A stretch of 64,000 bases of DNA from Eumeta japonica (GCA_005406025.1 BGZK01000160.1:496001-560000), one strand, 5' to 3'; counted from the first letter of the stretch, positions 49,414 to 62,329 are shown. A program made the numbers and translations. Notes: generated from the sequence alone by a model not told the origin.

Positions 49414-49542
49414 ATGATGTCCCCGTGGTGGTGGCGCGTGGCGGTTTGCGCATGCGTGCTGCTCGCGCACTGCCGCGCCCTGCCGCCCGCTGCGCTCGGC
49501 GACGCCGTCGCTAACGCAGCTACCAGTCTGAACTCAATGAAG
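49414..49542 (+). CDS. Signal-peptide first coding exon of an unidentified secreted/membrane protein
   Basis: A GC-rich 129-base exon begins with tandem ATGs (49414, 49417) and ends at AAG|GTAAAG in phase 0, giving 43 residues. The sequence starts MMSPWWWRVAVCACVLLAHC: a basic residue after a Trp cluster, a hydrophobic core, then a plausible signal-peptidase site near HCRA|LPPA. The mature part visible here is LPPAALGDAVANAATSLNSM. The composition contrasts sharply with the AT-rich flanks, as other real exons in this window do. I do not recognise the protein; neuropeptide precursors and cell-surface receptors are both possible. No further exon of it was found before the window ends, so a large intron or several is implied. 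The upstream GC-rich island at 46,080-46,210 could be its 5'-UTR exon. Confidence 0.6.
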
Positions 49543-49659
49543 GTAAAGTCTAGTGTGCACAATAGTGCATATCTTTCCTTCTTTGAAAAACGCCGTAATA
49601 CTAATTGTAATTTAATTAACAGCCTTGCATAATTTTAATACTACAGTAATTTGACCAAT

Positions 49660-49662
<3 letters not shown>

Positions 49663-49730
<68 letters not shown>
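49663..49730. repeat. (AT)34 microsatellite
   Basis: An uninterrupted AT dinucleotide run of about 68 bases lies 120 bases downstream of the signal-peptide exon, inside the presumed first intron. Length is likely polymorphic. Confidence 0.95.
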
Positions 49731-49739
<9 letters not shown>

Positions 49740-50295
49740 TAACAAATAAATAGAAATAACAAATTTCTTTTTCTCGAGAACTAAAACTCAAGTTCTTTTT
49801 AAAAAAAAAATAATTTAATAGCTTAAAATAATTAAGTTCTTTATTTTGTTAATGCTTGAAAGACAATACATTACTCACGATCTTTTTTTTTTAATTCAAA
49901 TTTTCAAAATAAAAGAAGAAATATGACAAATGTTAGATTGAAACTTAATACAATTATTGCAAATGACGTTTCATTTTCTACTCATGCGAAAACTTGGACG
50001 CGAGAGTTCAATGGCCATCTTGTCTATTTTTTTTCTGTTTGTACTGTGCCAATGAATTATTTACCTTTCCATATACTGTTATAAAGTAGGTTCTCCTTCG
50101 AAAGTTTAGCGAGGCGTAATTTTTTACGCTAGTCATTAGCGTCATAAAAATATCACAGAAAACATACTTCCTGATATTTCATAGATGTTTGCCCAATTTA
50201 TAAAGTTACTCGAACTTTCTCTGCTGTATCCAATCGTGCCGACTCATTTATTATCTGTGGGTTACGTATTCACGCATGAGCGCGGAGGTCATCCT

Positions 50296-50785
50296 AGAGA
50301 TCGTCCGTCGTGTCGGATGAGATTCGCATGTTGGGTCCACATGTAGTTTAAAACGAGTCTAAATATAAAAATAGCTTCTAAAGATCTTTATCAAATATTA
50401 ATAGAAAATAAAAAAAAAACCTTTTAAATATTAGAAACAAGGTAACTTGTATTTTCCAAAACCTCATTTTGAACTTTATCATTTGAGACTATATTATTTC
50501 ATGTCAATTTCTTGGAAGTACTTAGATTATTTTAAGTAAGCTTTTCTATTAAAACAACACTACATTATTTTTAACAATTCACAAGTAAATACTTTTTCGA
50601 CCCCGTTACACAACACGATGTACTTTAACTTGTAAATTAAAAATATGTTAATTTTAGTTATACATTTTTTTTCAACGATAATCACAAAAACTTTTAAAAA
50701 TGTACTTTCACATATAAGCCACAGACCAAACAAAAATATCGGATTATTGCTAACATCATATTACTCTATTGCCCTGTTGATTTAA
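50296..50785 (+). repeat. ~485-bp dispersed repeat, copy 1
   Basis: Aligns throughout with 53,308-53,793 in the same orientation. Shared blocks: GAGATCGTCCGTCG, TCTAAAGATCT, AACTTGTATTTTCCAAAACC, CTCATTTTGAACTTTA, TTTTAAGTAAGCTTTTCTAT, AAGCCACAGACCAAACAAAA and CAACATCAT-type ends. Divergence looks like roughly 15-20 % by eye. The two copies lie about 3.0 kb apart on either side of mariner relic 2. Confidence 0.85.
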
Positions 50786-51239
50786 TCTAGTGAATTATTT
50801 AGTTTTAAGTAATGCAGAGGCATCTTAACACACAAAAGACGACAGTATCAATTCCTCTAAACGATCACTTGTAACAAGCTAATAAATGTGCCAGCTGTAA
50901 CATACATTATGTTACAGCTGTAACTGCGGTTACGTAAAAAGCGGCACTCGGGTCGTCACGTGCACGAGAAAAAAAAAATTCTTGTGTCTTTAGTTATTCT
51001 AGAAGTGTTGGCTCGCGAAATCTTCAAGTCGGACGCGTGCGCACGGAATGCGGCACGGCGACGACACGGTGTGGAAATGTTGGTTTCATTCTATGCATGA
51101 ATAAATCTTCGTCTCCAATAAGTTGCTACTGTACTAAACTAGTAGATTTTACATAAATAAATAATATTTATTATTTTATTTTTACAATTACTTTTTTAAA
51201 GAAGATGTTGCATATCCGACATGCGCTTTAATCAATCAA

Positions 51240-52330
51240 ACTACTAAGTTATTACTATTATTATGGTTTTACAAAATATTGTCTATTGAGGTCAATATAT
51301 CGCTGCGTTCGTTGCCCACTCACACTTAGGGGTTGTTTTGACGGCCTTTTAAATACAGAGCCACTGTTTCCTTGGCGTTCGTAAGCCACTTTCGTCGAAG
51401 TTTTTCTTTTATTTTAGAAAATAAATGAAAATCGCATGGTTCAGGGTCATACATGGTGCAGGGCTGTAAGGCAGGCGAGCTCGTATTTGTATACCGAACG
51501 TCCTCAAATATTTAGTTGTTTGTCTGGCAGTATGTGGTGAGGCGTCGTCATGATAAAGGAAAATCGTACTGTAGAGTTCGTTTTTCCCAAACTTTTTCCA
51601 AAACAAGAGGCAAACAATTGTTAGTGTAGCAGTCGGCAGTGATCGTTTTTTATCTTCTAAAACAATTGTTGCATAATGACCTGTCATTTCGAAGAAAGAC
51701 GCCACCGTCTTTTTTTCAACGCTTCGACCTCGTTTTACTTTAGCAGACAACTCCTCAAAAGGAAACAACCCTGAGCAGACGTCTTTCGGTTTCTTTGGTT
51801 TCGGGATCGCAACAGTAAATCTAGCATTCGTCACCTGTAACTAAATCATGCACAGCACCACCGGCAAATCTTTGGCATCATATCGCGGCGCCAATCAACA
51901 CGACGGAGTTCTTGAGCTCCGGTCAAATTATAAGGTGTCCACCGAACTCAAAAGCTTCCTTATCGCCAAATGTTAATGAAGGATTTTGAGCACTTGAATC
52001 ATATCAATGCTTAAGCGTGTCCAAATCTGTTGGTAAACCACTATTTGTCGGTGTTTCTTTTGTGAGTCGCACAGCATTGATGTTGTCTTCGATCTTCGTC
52101 CCAGAATGGCGTTCCTCATGCAGATCGTCAGTCAAATTAATACTGCCACGTTTGAACTCGTTCAACCAGTTATAAGTAGAAATAAGGGATGGAGCTTCAT
52201 CATGAACGGCCAAACAAAGTTTGTTATAATTTTCTTGTAGCCTTAAATGTCAATGAAAATCAGAGGAAATCATTGCACGAAAATTTTCTCGCGTTAAGTT
52301 CATGTTGACGTTAGACAAATAATTTTTTTT
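51240..52330 (-). pseudogene. Mariner-family transposase relic 2
   Basis: The minus frame 52,213-52,004 carries DEAPSLISTYNWLNEFKRGS followed by the FREGRPS-like and AVRxxIET-like region of the helix-turn-helix domain. The frame 51,834-51,409 carries FPFEELSAKVKRGRSVEKK, FFEMTGHYATIVLEDKK, the catalytic-Asp block YHDDASPHTARQ and PYSPAPC, where the usual DLAPCDF is lost to a frameshift. It belongs to a different mariner lineage from relic 1. Start codon, several internal stretches and the last catalytic Asp are missing, so it is dead. Ends were not defined. Confidence 0.85.
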
Positions 52331-53307
52331 TTGCTTCGAATTTGTAAAAACAAATGACAGATCAATGTATAAGGTTGGCTAAAGACTCTATTTTTAAAAT
52401 TGAAATATTTTTTTTTATTTTTAGTTTCTAAGTGACAAGTTCTAAAAATTTTAAATGTCGCCTACGTATTAATCACAAATTACATGTACCATAAGTGACA
52501 ACTTAATAACTTAACTTAATAAATACTTTCACTCGGGAATTACCGAGGGGCAGAACGTTATTTTTTCAGGTTGAACTGAGGTAAAATACATATTTTCTAC
52601 ACACTACTTTGAATTAAACAAAGAAAAACCGAATGACTTCTCACAAAATCCGAATTGACGACGACTCAATAGTCGGCTCAGAATTGCCCTCGAACCGAAT
52701 GAGTACGAATCAGGACTACGGGAGAGTGACATATGATTTTTTTGTTAAGATCGAATCAAACCGCCCTCTCTTAGGCCGATCACCAAGTTTGTCATCGCAT
52801 TGGTGACGTCCGTCATTAGCAATGCCTGACCCGCATTCGGCTAGCCTGGAAGACTCGAAGTTCGACTCCTCATGAATCAAATAAAAAGATTGCTGGAAGG
52901 CATGTCTCCGCCGTGAAACGATTAACGCCTGATACGAGAAGCGATTTGTACTGTGCTATGATCGTCACTTTTGACATCAGAATGATGAAACTTCTTTGTA
53001 TGTACAAAATTTTTGGACTGTCGACCGTTTCAACGTCTTTATGGTTTACATTTTTCGTTGCTCCAAAAAATAAATATATAAAAGAAAAATATATATGATA
53101 CCATACTTTATACTTACTAAGTAGGTATGTACATTATCAAGTAAAGTTTATTATCATTTCAACGAATCTATATAAGGTTTCTATACAACTTTCACTGCTC
53201 GATAGAATATGATTCTAGAAGACATTGAATATAAACAAGATTAGTGGATGATGAAACGCAGTTGGATAACCGACCTTCGCGTAACTTAGAATTAATATAC
53301 ATATTAT

Positions 53308-53793
53308 AGAGATCGTCCGTCGCGACGGTGAGACTCGCGTATTGGGTCCATGAAAAACAAATCCAAACATAAAAGTTGCGTCTAAAGATCTATGAAAATA
53401 TTTACAGATAAAAAAAACTTTTAAATATTAAAAACAAGGAAACTTGTATTTTCCAAAACCTCATTTTGAACTTTACCGTTTGAGGCTATAATATTTCATG
53501 TCAATTTGTTGTAAACTCTTAGATTATTTTAAGTAAGCTTTTCTATTGCAATAACTCTACATTATTTTTAACAATACACCAGTAAATACATTTTCGACTC
53601 CGTTTCACAACAAGATGTAGTTTCATTTACAAATTAAAAATATATCAATTGTAATTAATATCATTATTATTTTTTTGAACAATAATTACCTAAGTTTTAA
53701 AAAGTATATTTTCACATACAAGCCACAGACCAAACAAAAATTTTGTATTGCCAACATCATGCTACTGCGTTGTTCTCTTGATTTACGTTGTCA
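53308..53793 (+). repeat. ~485-bp dispersed repeat, copy 2
   Basis: Partner of 50,296-50,785; the shared blocks are listed there. No TG...CA termini typical of LTRs are obvious, so I treat the pair as copies of a dispersed element or an old local duplication. Confidence 0.85.
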
Positions 53794-53844
53794 ACCATCG
53801 CGTAAGTTTGAATTAAAACAAATATTTATACATTCATATCTATA

Positions 53845-54345
53845 TAAATAAAAATGAATCACTGAAATGTATGTACGCGCATCACTTCCAAACGACTGCA
53901 TCAAATTGGATAATTCCTTTTTTGTCGTATTCATTATCATTAGGACAAGGTTTATATGAAAGGAGCAACCCTTTGAATCTGTCTGTCTGTTTGTTTGCTC
54001 GAAGTACCTTCGAACGGCTGAACAGATCACGATGCGACTGTCACTGGAAGGCGGAGAAGAGCTTACTGGGCTGCATTAAGATTACTTTTTATAGCGACAA
54101 TTTTTAGGGTTGCTATGTGAAAAAACCCTTAAAACAGGATGATATATAGGAACTGAATCAAAAGTGGACCCGGAATCGAGATCGGTAGCAAAACCAGAAT
54201 CGATATTAAATCGAGCAAAATCAAGGATGAGAAACGGGTTAGGTATCATGACGGACACGGCGTCATCGGTCGATACGAAAAATGTAGGAAATCGTTTTAT
54301 GTTCACAAGAGAGCATCTGCGGGCTAAAGTTGTCTATATAAATAA
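53845..54345 (+). repeat. Interspersed repeat starting TATATAAATAAAAATGAATC
   Basis: The start phrase, then AAACGACTGCATCAAATTGG, TCTGTCTGTCTGTTTGTTTG and CGAACGGCTGAACAGATCAC, is typical of abundant insect repeats. It continues with GGAATCGAGATCGG-type words and ends with GGACACGGCGTCATCGGTCG ... AAATGTAGGAAATCG, which also occurs at 61,240-61,320. Open frames on both strands here are repeat by-products. Confidence 0.6.
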
Positions 54346-56099
54346 ACGTAATGACGTGTATTATTTGTCCTCTGTGCGTGCCTAATCCATTGATTTGATA
54401 GCTGTGTAACTTTGATTGTATGTTGTACGCATGCCGGGGAAGGTTTATAAAAAGAAAATCTAGCGTTTGTTCCCGGTTTCATCCGCTTATTTGTACTGCT
54501 AAGCGAAATTTCTTTTACTGATATATATTTGTACTGTTTTTGAGTAAATTGGGGTGCTAACATTAACCCTTGGCTTCGTCCACGAGCTTATATTCCTAAG
54601 ATAATTTCGATAACTCTTTAACTAATAGAAAGCTACTCGAGTAATATAGGTAATATTTTATATTGATAGTAGTATTTGCCCCCAGTTTCTTCAAATCGGA
54701 GCTGGGACTGGTAGCGGAATCGGAATTGAAAGCTTGGACTATGAATGACATTCCTAGTCCTAGACTTCATTTTATTCTCCTGTAGTCCATTTTATAGTTT
54801 TTTTTTAGTGTAGGAATAATAATATAAAGTAAATTAATTGAATTCTATCTCAATGCAAAATAAAATACTAAATATTGCATAAATTTTAAAATCTGCAATA
54901 GTGATTGTGACGACCACTGGCGTGAAATTATTTGGATTCGAGTGGGATATTATCGCTGTTGTAATGGGCAAGCGGCTTTTTGTATCAAATATTTCTTGAA
55001 ACAAAGACAGCAACTGTCGGCTGTCCACCAAATTGAAGTCGGGAATTTAATTCAATTTTTGAATTGATATCAAAATTTTAAACAAGGAAATGTCTAATTA
55101 AAAACTTTCTAAGTTACATACAGTTATATTAAGTGTGTATTCTTGTGATTTTTAAAAGTTTGTATTTGCGATTGCACGTGTTAGTAAAGAAACGTATCAT
55201 CGAGTTATACTAAAATTCAAATAAATTATTTGCAAAGGTTATCGTACGTCGCAGAATGTTTAGAGTGCAATTCAAAATAAGTACTACTTATAATTCTCTC
55301 TTCTCCGAGTTGACGAATTTACAAGATGTTTATTTCTAAAGAGATGTGAGTTTCAAAACGACCATTACCCTTCACCTTTGCAAGACTCGGTATAAAATAT
55401 GTGCATATGTTACGAGTGGTTAAAAAGTCAAAAGTTCCAAATCAAAATCCAAGGTTTCAGGTGTTCCACTATAACCCGTTCAATTCCCGCCTATGAAATA
55501 AAAATATGTGGAATTATACAAGTTTACTTGACCATAGACAAAATGTGGATTTGATTGAGCGTGATTGAATTTGATTGAGAACATTTCAAGTTGTTAGAGA
55601 TACGTATATGTATATACGATTGGTTTTTTCAAAACAACTAACTAATTCTATCGAATTTTGTATTTAGGTATTATTTTCCTTTACAAGTTTGTTTTCCTTG
55701 AGAAAATTCCTTTTCACACAAAAAATTCAATGTGGCGCTTTGTTAGTGATGTTATTATGTACGATTGCATTACATGAGACTGACTCTTCGACTGATATTT
55801 CACAATTTAAAATATAAACTTAATTTTACAAAAAAATAAAAACTCACTTCTAAAACCCTTAAACTAAAAAGTTATTAATATTCACAACACCTATTTATTT
55901 ATTCTATTCGGAGTTAATACTAGTCAAAGCAAGTTTAATATAATATAAAACACTGGCTGTATTTAACCTAATTGCATAATATATTCATTCTATTTACCCA
56001 CCTATAGACCCGTTTCTTCTACACATCAGTGACACCACTATGAAACCGTCCTGTGATTTACAAATGTACAGTTCATCGAGAACCAAGCAATATATTTCA

Positions 56100-56253
56100 T
56101 TTAAGTTATATGTACGAACGGGCCACGATTCTAGTAACAACCTTTGAGTTAGTTCATCGCGCGCTGCGGAAACTGACTGACCCTTACGAAGACGAAGACC
56201 GAGGCTCGCCCCGGGCCTTTAACGAAAATATTCTTTACCGAAGAATTTCGTAA
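56100..56253 (+). other. Short protein-like open frame of unknown origin
   Basis: From the ATG at 56110 the frame reads MYERATILVTTFELVHRALR, followed by a stretch rich in Asp, Glu and Arg (LTDPYEDEDRGSP), and stops at 56253. GC content is higher than its surroundings. No splice sites or family identified. It could be a decayed element piece or a chance frame. Confidence 0.15.
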
Positions 56254-56704
56254 ATGGCACTATGCTCAAGACTAGTTTTGTTGATGAATTGTTATATTTT
56301 TAATAAATATAACACTAAAAGTAAATACTATACTATATATTTTTGAATTTCAAATAAGAATATCAGAAAAATCACAGCACCGGATGCACAGTTGTAAAAG
56401 AAATCTTTAATAAGATTGTCATTGGTTTTCGAAAGCGTCAAAAGAATAATTATTGACTAGGTATTGTAAATGATAATAAAATGAATTTTGTCACTACTTT
56501 ATGAAATGATTAAATAAGCATAAATAAAAATATTTCTTTATTCACTTATTTTCATCCATTTTTTTGTTACATATTTAATTCAAAAACACCACCGGCCCGT
56601 GGTTATAGTGCTACAAATTGATTTTTATTAACACTTTTACAAGTTATTTATTTTTTAAGTTGCTGATTAGACAAAGATAGCGCTATGTACAATACAACGC
56701 ACGA

Positions 56705-56830
56705 AACTCTGCCGCTGTGAAGTTAGTCACGAAAGCGTATTAATGACGTCGGGGAGCGCTGAGTCTGCGCATCACATCATTTGCAGGCAAATCGTAGATT
56801 TCGTGCTTTATACTGCAACTGTGTCGTCAG
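56705..56830 (+). repeat. Interspersed repeat family B, copy with complete 5' block
   Basis: CCGCTGTGAAGTTAGTCACG, GGGGAGCGCTGAGTCTGCGC, CATCACATCATTTGCAGGCAA and TTTCGTGCTTTATACTGC follow in the family order (see 2,785-2,925). The least eroded of the four copies. The 74-codon frame that starts here at 56743 is not gene-like. Confidence 0.6.
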
Positions 56831-57064
56831 TCTGTGGTACTCAGCTTACAAAAAAGAAAACAAAACAATTACATAAGGCTTTTGATCCTTTAACCGATTT
56901 TAAATTTGATTTATCCTTTTGGAATTATACATTTCGTTTTGTAGTATTTTCATTGGTAGTCAACTAGCAAATTATAGTAAAACACCAACTTAACAAAATA
57001 ATGTGCACTAAACGGAAACGTATTTCTCGCAGTTATTTTCTTGTTTTTTTATTCTGTATTTCTA

Positions 57065-57145
57065 AATGCTACAAAAAACTTATTTTAATGCTACAAAAAA
57101 CTTATTTTAATGCTACAAAAAACTTATTTTAATGCTACAAAAAAT
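57065..57145. repeat. 22-bp minisatellite, about 3.6 exact units
   Basis: Unit AATGCTACAAAAAACTTATT plus TT, repeated without change at 57,065, 57,087 and 57,109 and partly at 57,131. Exact identity suggests recent slippage. Confidence 0.95.
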
Positions 57146-57149
57146 AAAT

Positions 57150-60000
57150 GTAAACTTAACGTTTGATTTGATAGTCAACATAATAGTTACCATTAAAAAC
57201 AGAAATTTGGCATTATCAAAACCTCAACTTTTTAAAAAGATAGTCGAACCACCAGCCTTCGTGTATAATAAAGGAAAACCATTGAAATCGTATCAGAAGT
57301 TTTTGAGATAATCGCGAACATGCATACGTGCGGATCGAGCCGGAAAACCATATTTTTGAAGTCGGTTAAAAATCCTTAATTCGTTTAATAACTTGTAAAA
57401 CAGAATCCCGACAGAAAAAAATACGCACGAAGCCGCACGAAGGTTTAAGAAACGTCGTAGGTGAGAACATAAATTACATTAACTGAGAAACGATTTCTAA
57501 ATTTACGCATAATCAGCTGACCTTAACCAACACAAAGGTTGTCTATACTCGAACAGGTCGTGCAAGCAATGTATAATACTACAAAAAGATGTTTGAAATA
57601 TTGAAGTATTCACAATCGTATAAATACATATTTATTATAATTAATAAGTATACAGGTTGTAGTATTTATACACAAAGTTTAAATGTTTCCTGGAGATTTT
57701 TATTTAACCGTATGAACGACTCGAATGTGACTATGGCCACTGTGACTGACTATAACTTTCTTCTTGTTAAAATGTTTGATCACTTCCTCATTCAGTAACC
57801 GCCAATCGATAATAATTAACTATATTAAAAATTAAATCCCGCCGCCATTGACATAAGGTACAGTTTTTGTGGTCATACGACACACATTTTCGTTATAAAA
57901 TGTTAGCATGTTTTTGATGATAAGTATAGCTTATTTTATTGAACAGTACTTGTTTTAATGCTCTTTACTTGTAAACGTAAATGAATACATGAATAATAAT
58001 TTTAACGAAATCAACAACTCGACCGAGATACGCAAACAAAATATATTTAAAAAATGACAAATATTTAAACCACGGTTTCGCAAGCGGTCAGCTCGCCCTA
58101 ACCCACATAAGACGCGGATCGTTTGTTATACAATAACCCGCATCATGGCTCACCTCTAAGTTTTCAACCGTGATCATCCGCGACGCGACTGACACAGTTT
58201 AAAGTCTCCGGTTATTATACTGATGCAAATCACCTGTGTGAAATGTAGGTTTTCGATTGTATTCCCCGAAATGCTTTCTCGGTTTTAAAATTTTGAATTG
58301 ACAACCCTCGTTTTGTAATTTTGCCGCACATGGGTAAGATATTAACGTCTGTAACTAGTAGACATTCCTTATTTAAGGCATATAACGTACATACACCTTT
58401 TTTTTAAATTTCATTATTATTTATTATGAAATGTCAGTCACCTGTCAAAGTTCGTATTCTAGTATTCTCGAAGTCTGACCTTGTAATCTAACCAGATGAC
58501 CATTTCTCGAATGGATCAGTGGTTATAAAATCTTCTGGTAGTTCCTTCAATGCAGTTTATTACGAGGAAGTAGATCAATATCAAAATACTAACAATATTA
58601 ATAAATTACATGTGAGAGACAGGCACAATAAGTTAATGGTTAATTCTTTTAAATAAAATTTTGTACAAAATTGTACATGTTTGGCACGTGTGTATATATG
58701 AAATGACTGATTGAAGCGTCACGCTCAATAACATTTTTTTCAATATTGTGCTAAGGATTTATACATTATATCTAGTCTGGTCACTAGATTATTCAATCCT
58801 CATAAAGCATCTGGCACTTTTAGCTGACTATAAAGACGGCGCGGTTCTATATTGTTTTTTTTTTCTCAAAATTCGAACATTATATCGTAAAGACTATTTT
58901 GGTTTTCTTTTTCTCTTGGGTACAATGATAAAACACATGATAAAATAAAAAAAAATACAAATAATTGTCGCTATCGGTAACAAAATACGAGGAACATATA
59001 GAAATAAAAATGTGGAAAAGCCGAAAATGACCGCAGATAGCTAAAACACGATGACGTTTACAAAAAAATATTTGAAACAACAAAAACCTCTATAACACGA
59101 ACAATGTCATCAGCTATTGTTGTCCGTTTAGTATCTCTGGAAAACGTGCCGCTGTTGCGTAAAACTTTCAAGGTACACAATTGCATCTATATTGGTACAT
59201 TAAATGTTGACAGTTGTTTCCAAGTCATAAACTACAAAACCGTACTATATATATATATATATATTTCGGTGATTAGTCATCGTCTTTAAATATTCCTCTG
59301 TGACGTATATACGGCGGGTAGCAGTAAAAGTAAAACGTAATTCGTGCACGTAATCCGTAAGGTTTGATACATTGTCCATACATTATCTGTCAAGTCTCAC
59401 GGATTACTTTTAGGAACTACGTTTTTAACCTTTCGTGCAGCCCTCTATCGTCAAAAATTTCTTTCTTTTTCCATCCCTGGCATATGTTTGGTGTACCAAT
59501 GAACAATGCCTACTCACGCCTATACAATACAAAGCTATTTCGCTTAACAGCATGTATTTAGCGATCGAATGAATAAAAAAAAATAAGGATTATTAAAATA
59601 AATCACTTCCCCTTGACTTCAAGCTATCGTCATTATGCAATGATAAAAATGTAATTGAAATCTACGCGGTGCACTTTTTTCCCTTTACTTTAAAACATGT
59701 TCGAAAAAGGTCAACTCAATACTTCAAGTTAACAATCGAAATTAAATCTCTCATAAGAACTTAAGTATTTACCGTATTTTTCTAAAAAGAGTTCAGATCA
59801 GACAGCTCAAACACAAACGTAGTCAGAGTGTAAAAGTTTAATAATTAAATTTTGTGTATTCTCGGATGTTTCCTAATTTATGAGTGTTAGTGGCATTTTT
59901 TGTCAATTAACTGTTACCCGCTTAACGTAATGTTACTATATTGTATTGACCGTAAAATTGCCTCTCACCTATATTTTATTTCTAATGAAAGAACATGATT
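57150..60000. other. Gene-poor stretch
   Basis: AT-rich sequence with short frames only. A TATATATATA run lies near 59,249. No exon, RNA gene or transposon domain could be supported. Confidence 0.45.
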
Positions 60001-60009
60001 GATCTATAG

Positions 60010-60650
60010 ATTGTAATGATTTTTGGTTATTAAGCGTGTAGTGATGCGACCTCTGATAATGAGTTTAAATGCGGGTACTGGGGTCGATGGCAGGCTATCT
60101 GAGCAGAAACGAAGACATCTCAGGGGATATATTCCCAAGATATATCTTATGGAGGGAACGCCGGTTCGTGTGGGCGACGGGCTCGGCCCTCGTTCGTCTG
60201 GGATGCCCCGAAAACCTGTAACCAACATTTACATGGTTGTCGCCTGCTGGTTCCTAAAGCGTGCAGTAACACACGGTGGCGGCGGCATCGTGGTCGTTCT
60301 CACCCGACAGAATACTCTAGACCAGGGGCTCGGGGCGCATGCTCCGATTACAATATAAATCGGCGCTCAATAATGAACTCGATTATTCTTCTTCTTGGCT
60401 GAGCCGTTCGGGTGACGACCGCAGTTCAGGTTATCAAAAAGTTCTCGAATGACTTTCGTCGGAGGCGGGCGCTTCCGTTCCCCTCGCCGCCTTACGAGAA
60501 CGCCGGCACGACCACGTGCGCTCGTCCTTTCCCGTGGAGTGTTCGTCAGCCGGCTGGTGGAAAGTCGCGGCTGGTGAATCGCTCGCTCCTTCCGCATGGA
60601 ACTTTCTACAGTACTCCCTCCAGGGGTGTGTCTGTTTGACATCATATGTG
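60010..60650. repeat. GC-rich block, probably retroelement-derived
   Basis: Much higher GC than the flanks, with open frames on both strands (111 codons + at 60,023-60,358; 92 codons - at 60,645-60,367, the latter very basic: SARGRAGVLVRRRGERKRP). CTCAGGGGATATATTCCCAA and GGGATGCCCCGAAAACCTGT are phrases I associate with dispersed lepidopteran repeats. No catalytic domain is visible, so no gene is called. Confidence 0.4.
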
Positions 60651-61199
60651 TCTTTTCGTAGACACAGGGTTCATATCTAAGTGTTGTGTATCTTTCTCGT
60701 TTATATTTTTTTCTAGAACATTCTAGAGATTCCTCGCCACTCGTTAATAGAATAACTCTTTAACTGTGTCGCTTTCTGATGCGAGGTAGCATTAGTAGTA
60801 TCAAATAAGTAAACTTAATTTGTTTAGAAATACAATGTTACAACAAAATAATATAATAACACTAACTATCTAGTATTTATAATGGAAATTTACATAAAAA
60901 ATCATTGTAAGTGCAATAGAAGCGAAAACAATAAATTTTAGAATTATTCTCTATTTATATGTTTATTTGATTGTTCTCGCATCATGCAAACACTACTGCA
61001 CGGAATTTCGTTCGGTTTTTATAAGAATTTTGCTGCCGATCGAACTTAACAAATTAAACGTGTTTCCTCTTAATGTCCCACTCAGAAACAGAGTTATATA
61101 CAAAATTCTCTTAAACGTGGAAATGCAACTGAATATAGAAAATTATTTTTATAACATCATATCTGTATGATTTAAAAATTAGTCATAGACTCTTATTGT

Positions 61200-61340
61200 T
61201 ATATTTGTAAATATTGAGAGAGGAGATCAAGAGTTGGTTCCACATCATGGTGGGCACGGCGTCATCGATCGGTATAAAGATGTAGGAATTCATTTTATCT
61301 CCACGCAATCGGAGCTGAAGGCGAAAGTTAGTCTTATATT
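61200..61340 (+). repeat. Interspersed repeat fragment (GGCGTCATCGATCGGTATAA)
   Basis: CATCATGGTGGGCACGGCG, TCATCGATCGGTATAAAGAT and GTAGGAATTCATTTTAT match 54,235-54,310 base for base in long runs. The rest of that repeat is absent here. Confidence 0.6.
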
Positions 61341-62329
61341 GAAAACAACATTTTAAGTTAATTTCCTTACTGCTATGTATATGTAATATTATATTGAGTT
61401 TTTTTTTTTGCCTCATCTGGTTTAATCTTTGTGTATTTATTTGTTATGTGACCTGTTCGCCTTGAATTAAATGCAATATTTATTATTTAAAGCTCGGCGA
61501 TGCACATGCATACAGAACGTGTGTCAGTTCGTGGACGTGGAACGAAAGTGAAGCTTCTAGACGTATTTTAATATAGAAGAGTAATCTTTAATTTCATTAT
61601 TTATGTATAATATAGGAATTCGATAATGTATTAGAGTGTTCGAAAAAGACTATTTTTGCTTAATATTGGGCTGAAAATCAAAAAAAAATTGACATATTGC
61701 TTGATATTTTACCACATTTTTGTATTTTATAATAAAATGCATTATTGTATATATCGCCATAATTAGGCCCAATACCACAGTTGTGTGACACAGAAGTGTG
61801 ATATTTCTCCCTTTCAGTCTCCATGACGGGTAGCGATATCATATAAATAATGTTAAATAAGGAGAAAAAATGAAAACTGGAAGTAGGCTTACTAAATAGG
61901 AATAGGTAGTAAAATGTTTACAATAATTAAAAAAAAAAGCTAAAAATTTTTTTTTTTGCGTTCATTGGTCAAATTCGAGACCAGACGAAACGCATTTGTA
62001 AAGACTTAACATCCATCAATTTCTTTTGGATGGCACCTGCTTGCTCATTTCGCGACCTCTTGTGACGCAAGGTTGCAGCAGATTGCGACACCACGGCTCT
62101 ATAAGTGACGCCGTTATCGGTCCGTGATGTATTGTTTAAAACTTCATTATAACTAAATGACTCGCCATCTTCGTATGGTTTCACAATGATGCAACCGATC
62201 CGAAGTCGCTTGTCCGATTATTTTAGAATTGTTAGAAAACGATAAGGAGCCAGTCCGTTTTTGAAGCAAAACATCTTAGGGCGCGTTTTGTAATTTTCAT
62301 TCAATACTTTGACCACAAAAAACGCTATT

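Noticed and set aside
52820..52890. tRNA-like stretch with a B-box-like AAGTTCGACTCC
   Set aside because: No matching A box, acceptor stem or anticodon arm could be folded; at most a very old SINE trace.
55470..55492. B-box-like GTTCAATTCCC
   Set aside because: No tRNA cloverleaf around it and no A box at the right distance.
59104..59169. ATG-started 22-codon segment ending at AAG|GTACAC
   Set aside because: No hydrophobic signal, GC contrast or partner exon; a chance ATG plus GT.
60023..60358. 111-codon plus-strand frame as a gene
   Set aside because: Lies in a GC-rich dispersed repeat with an open minus strand as well; no catalytic or structural motif.
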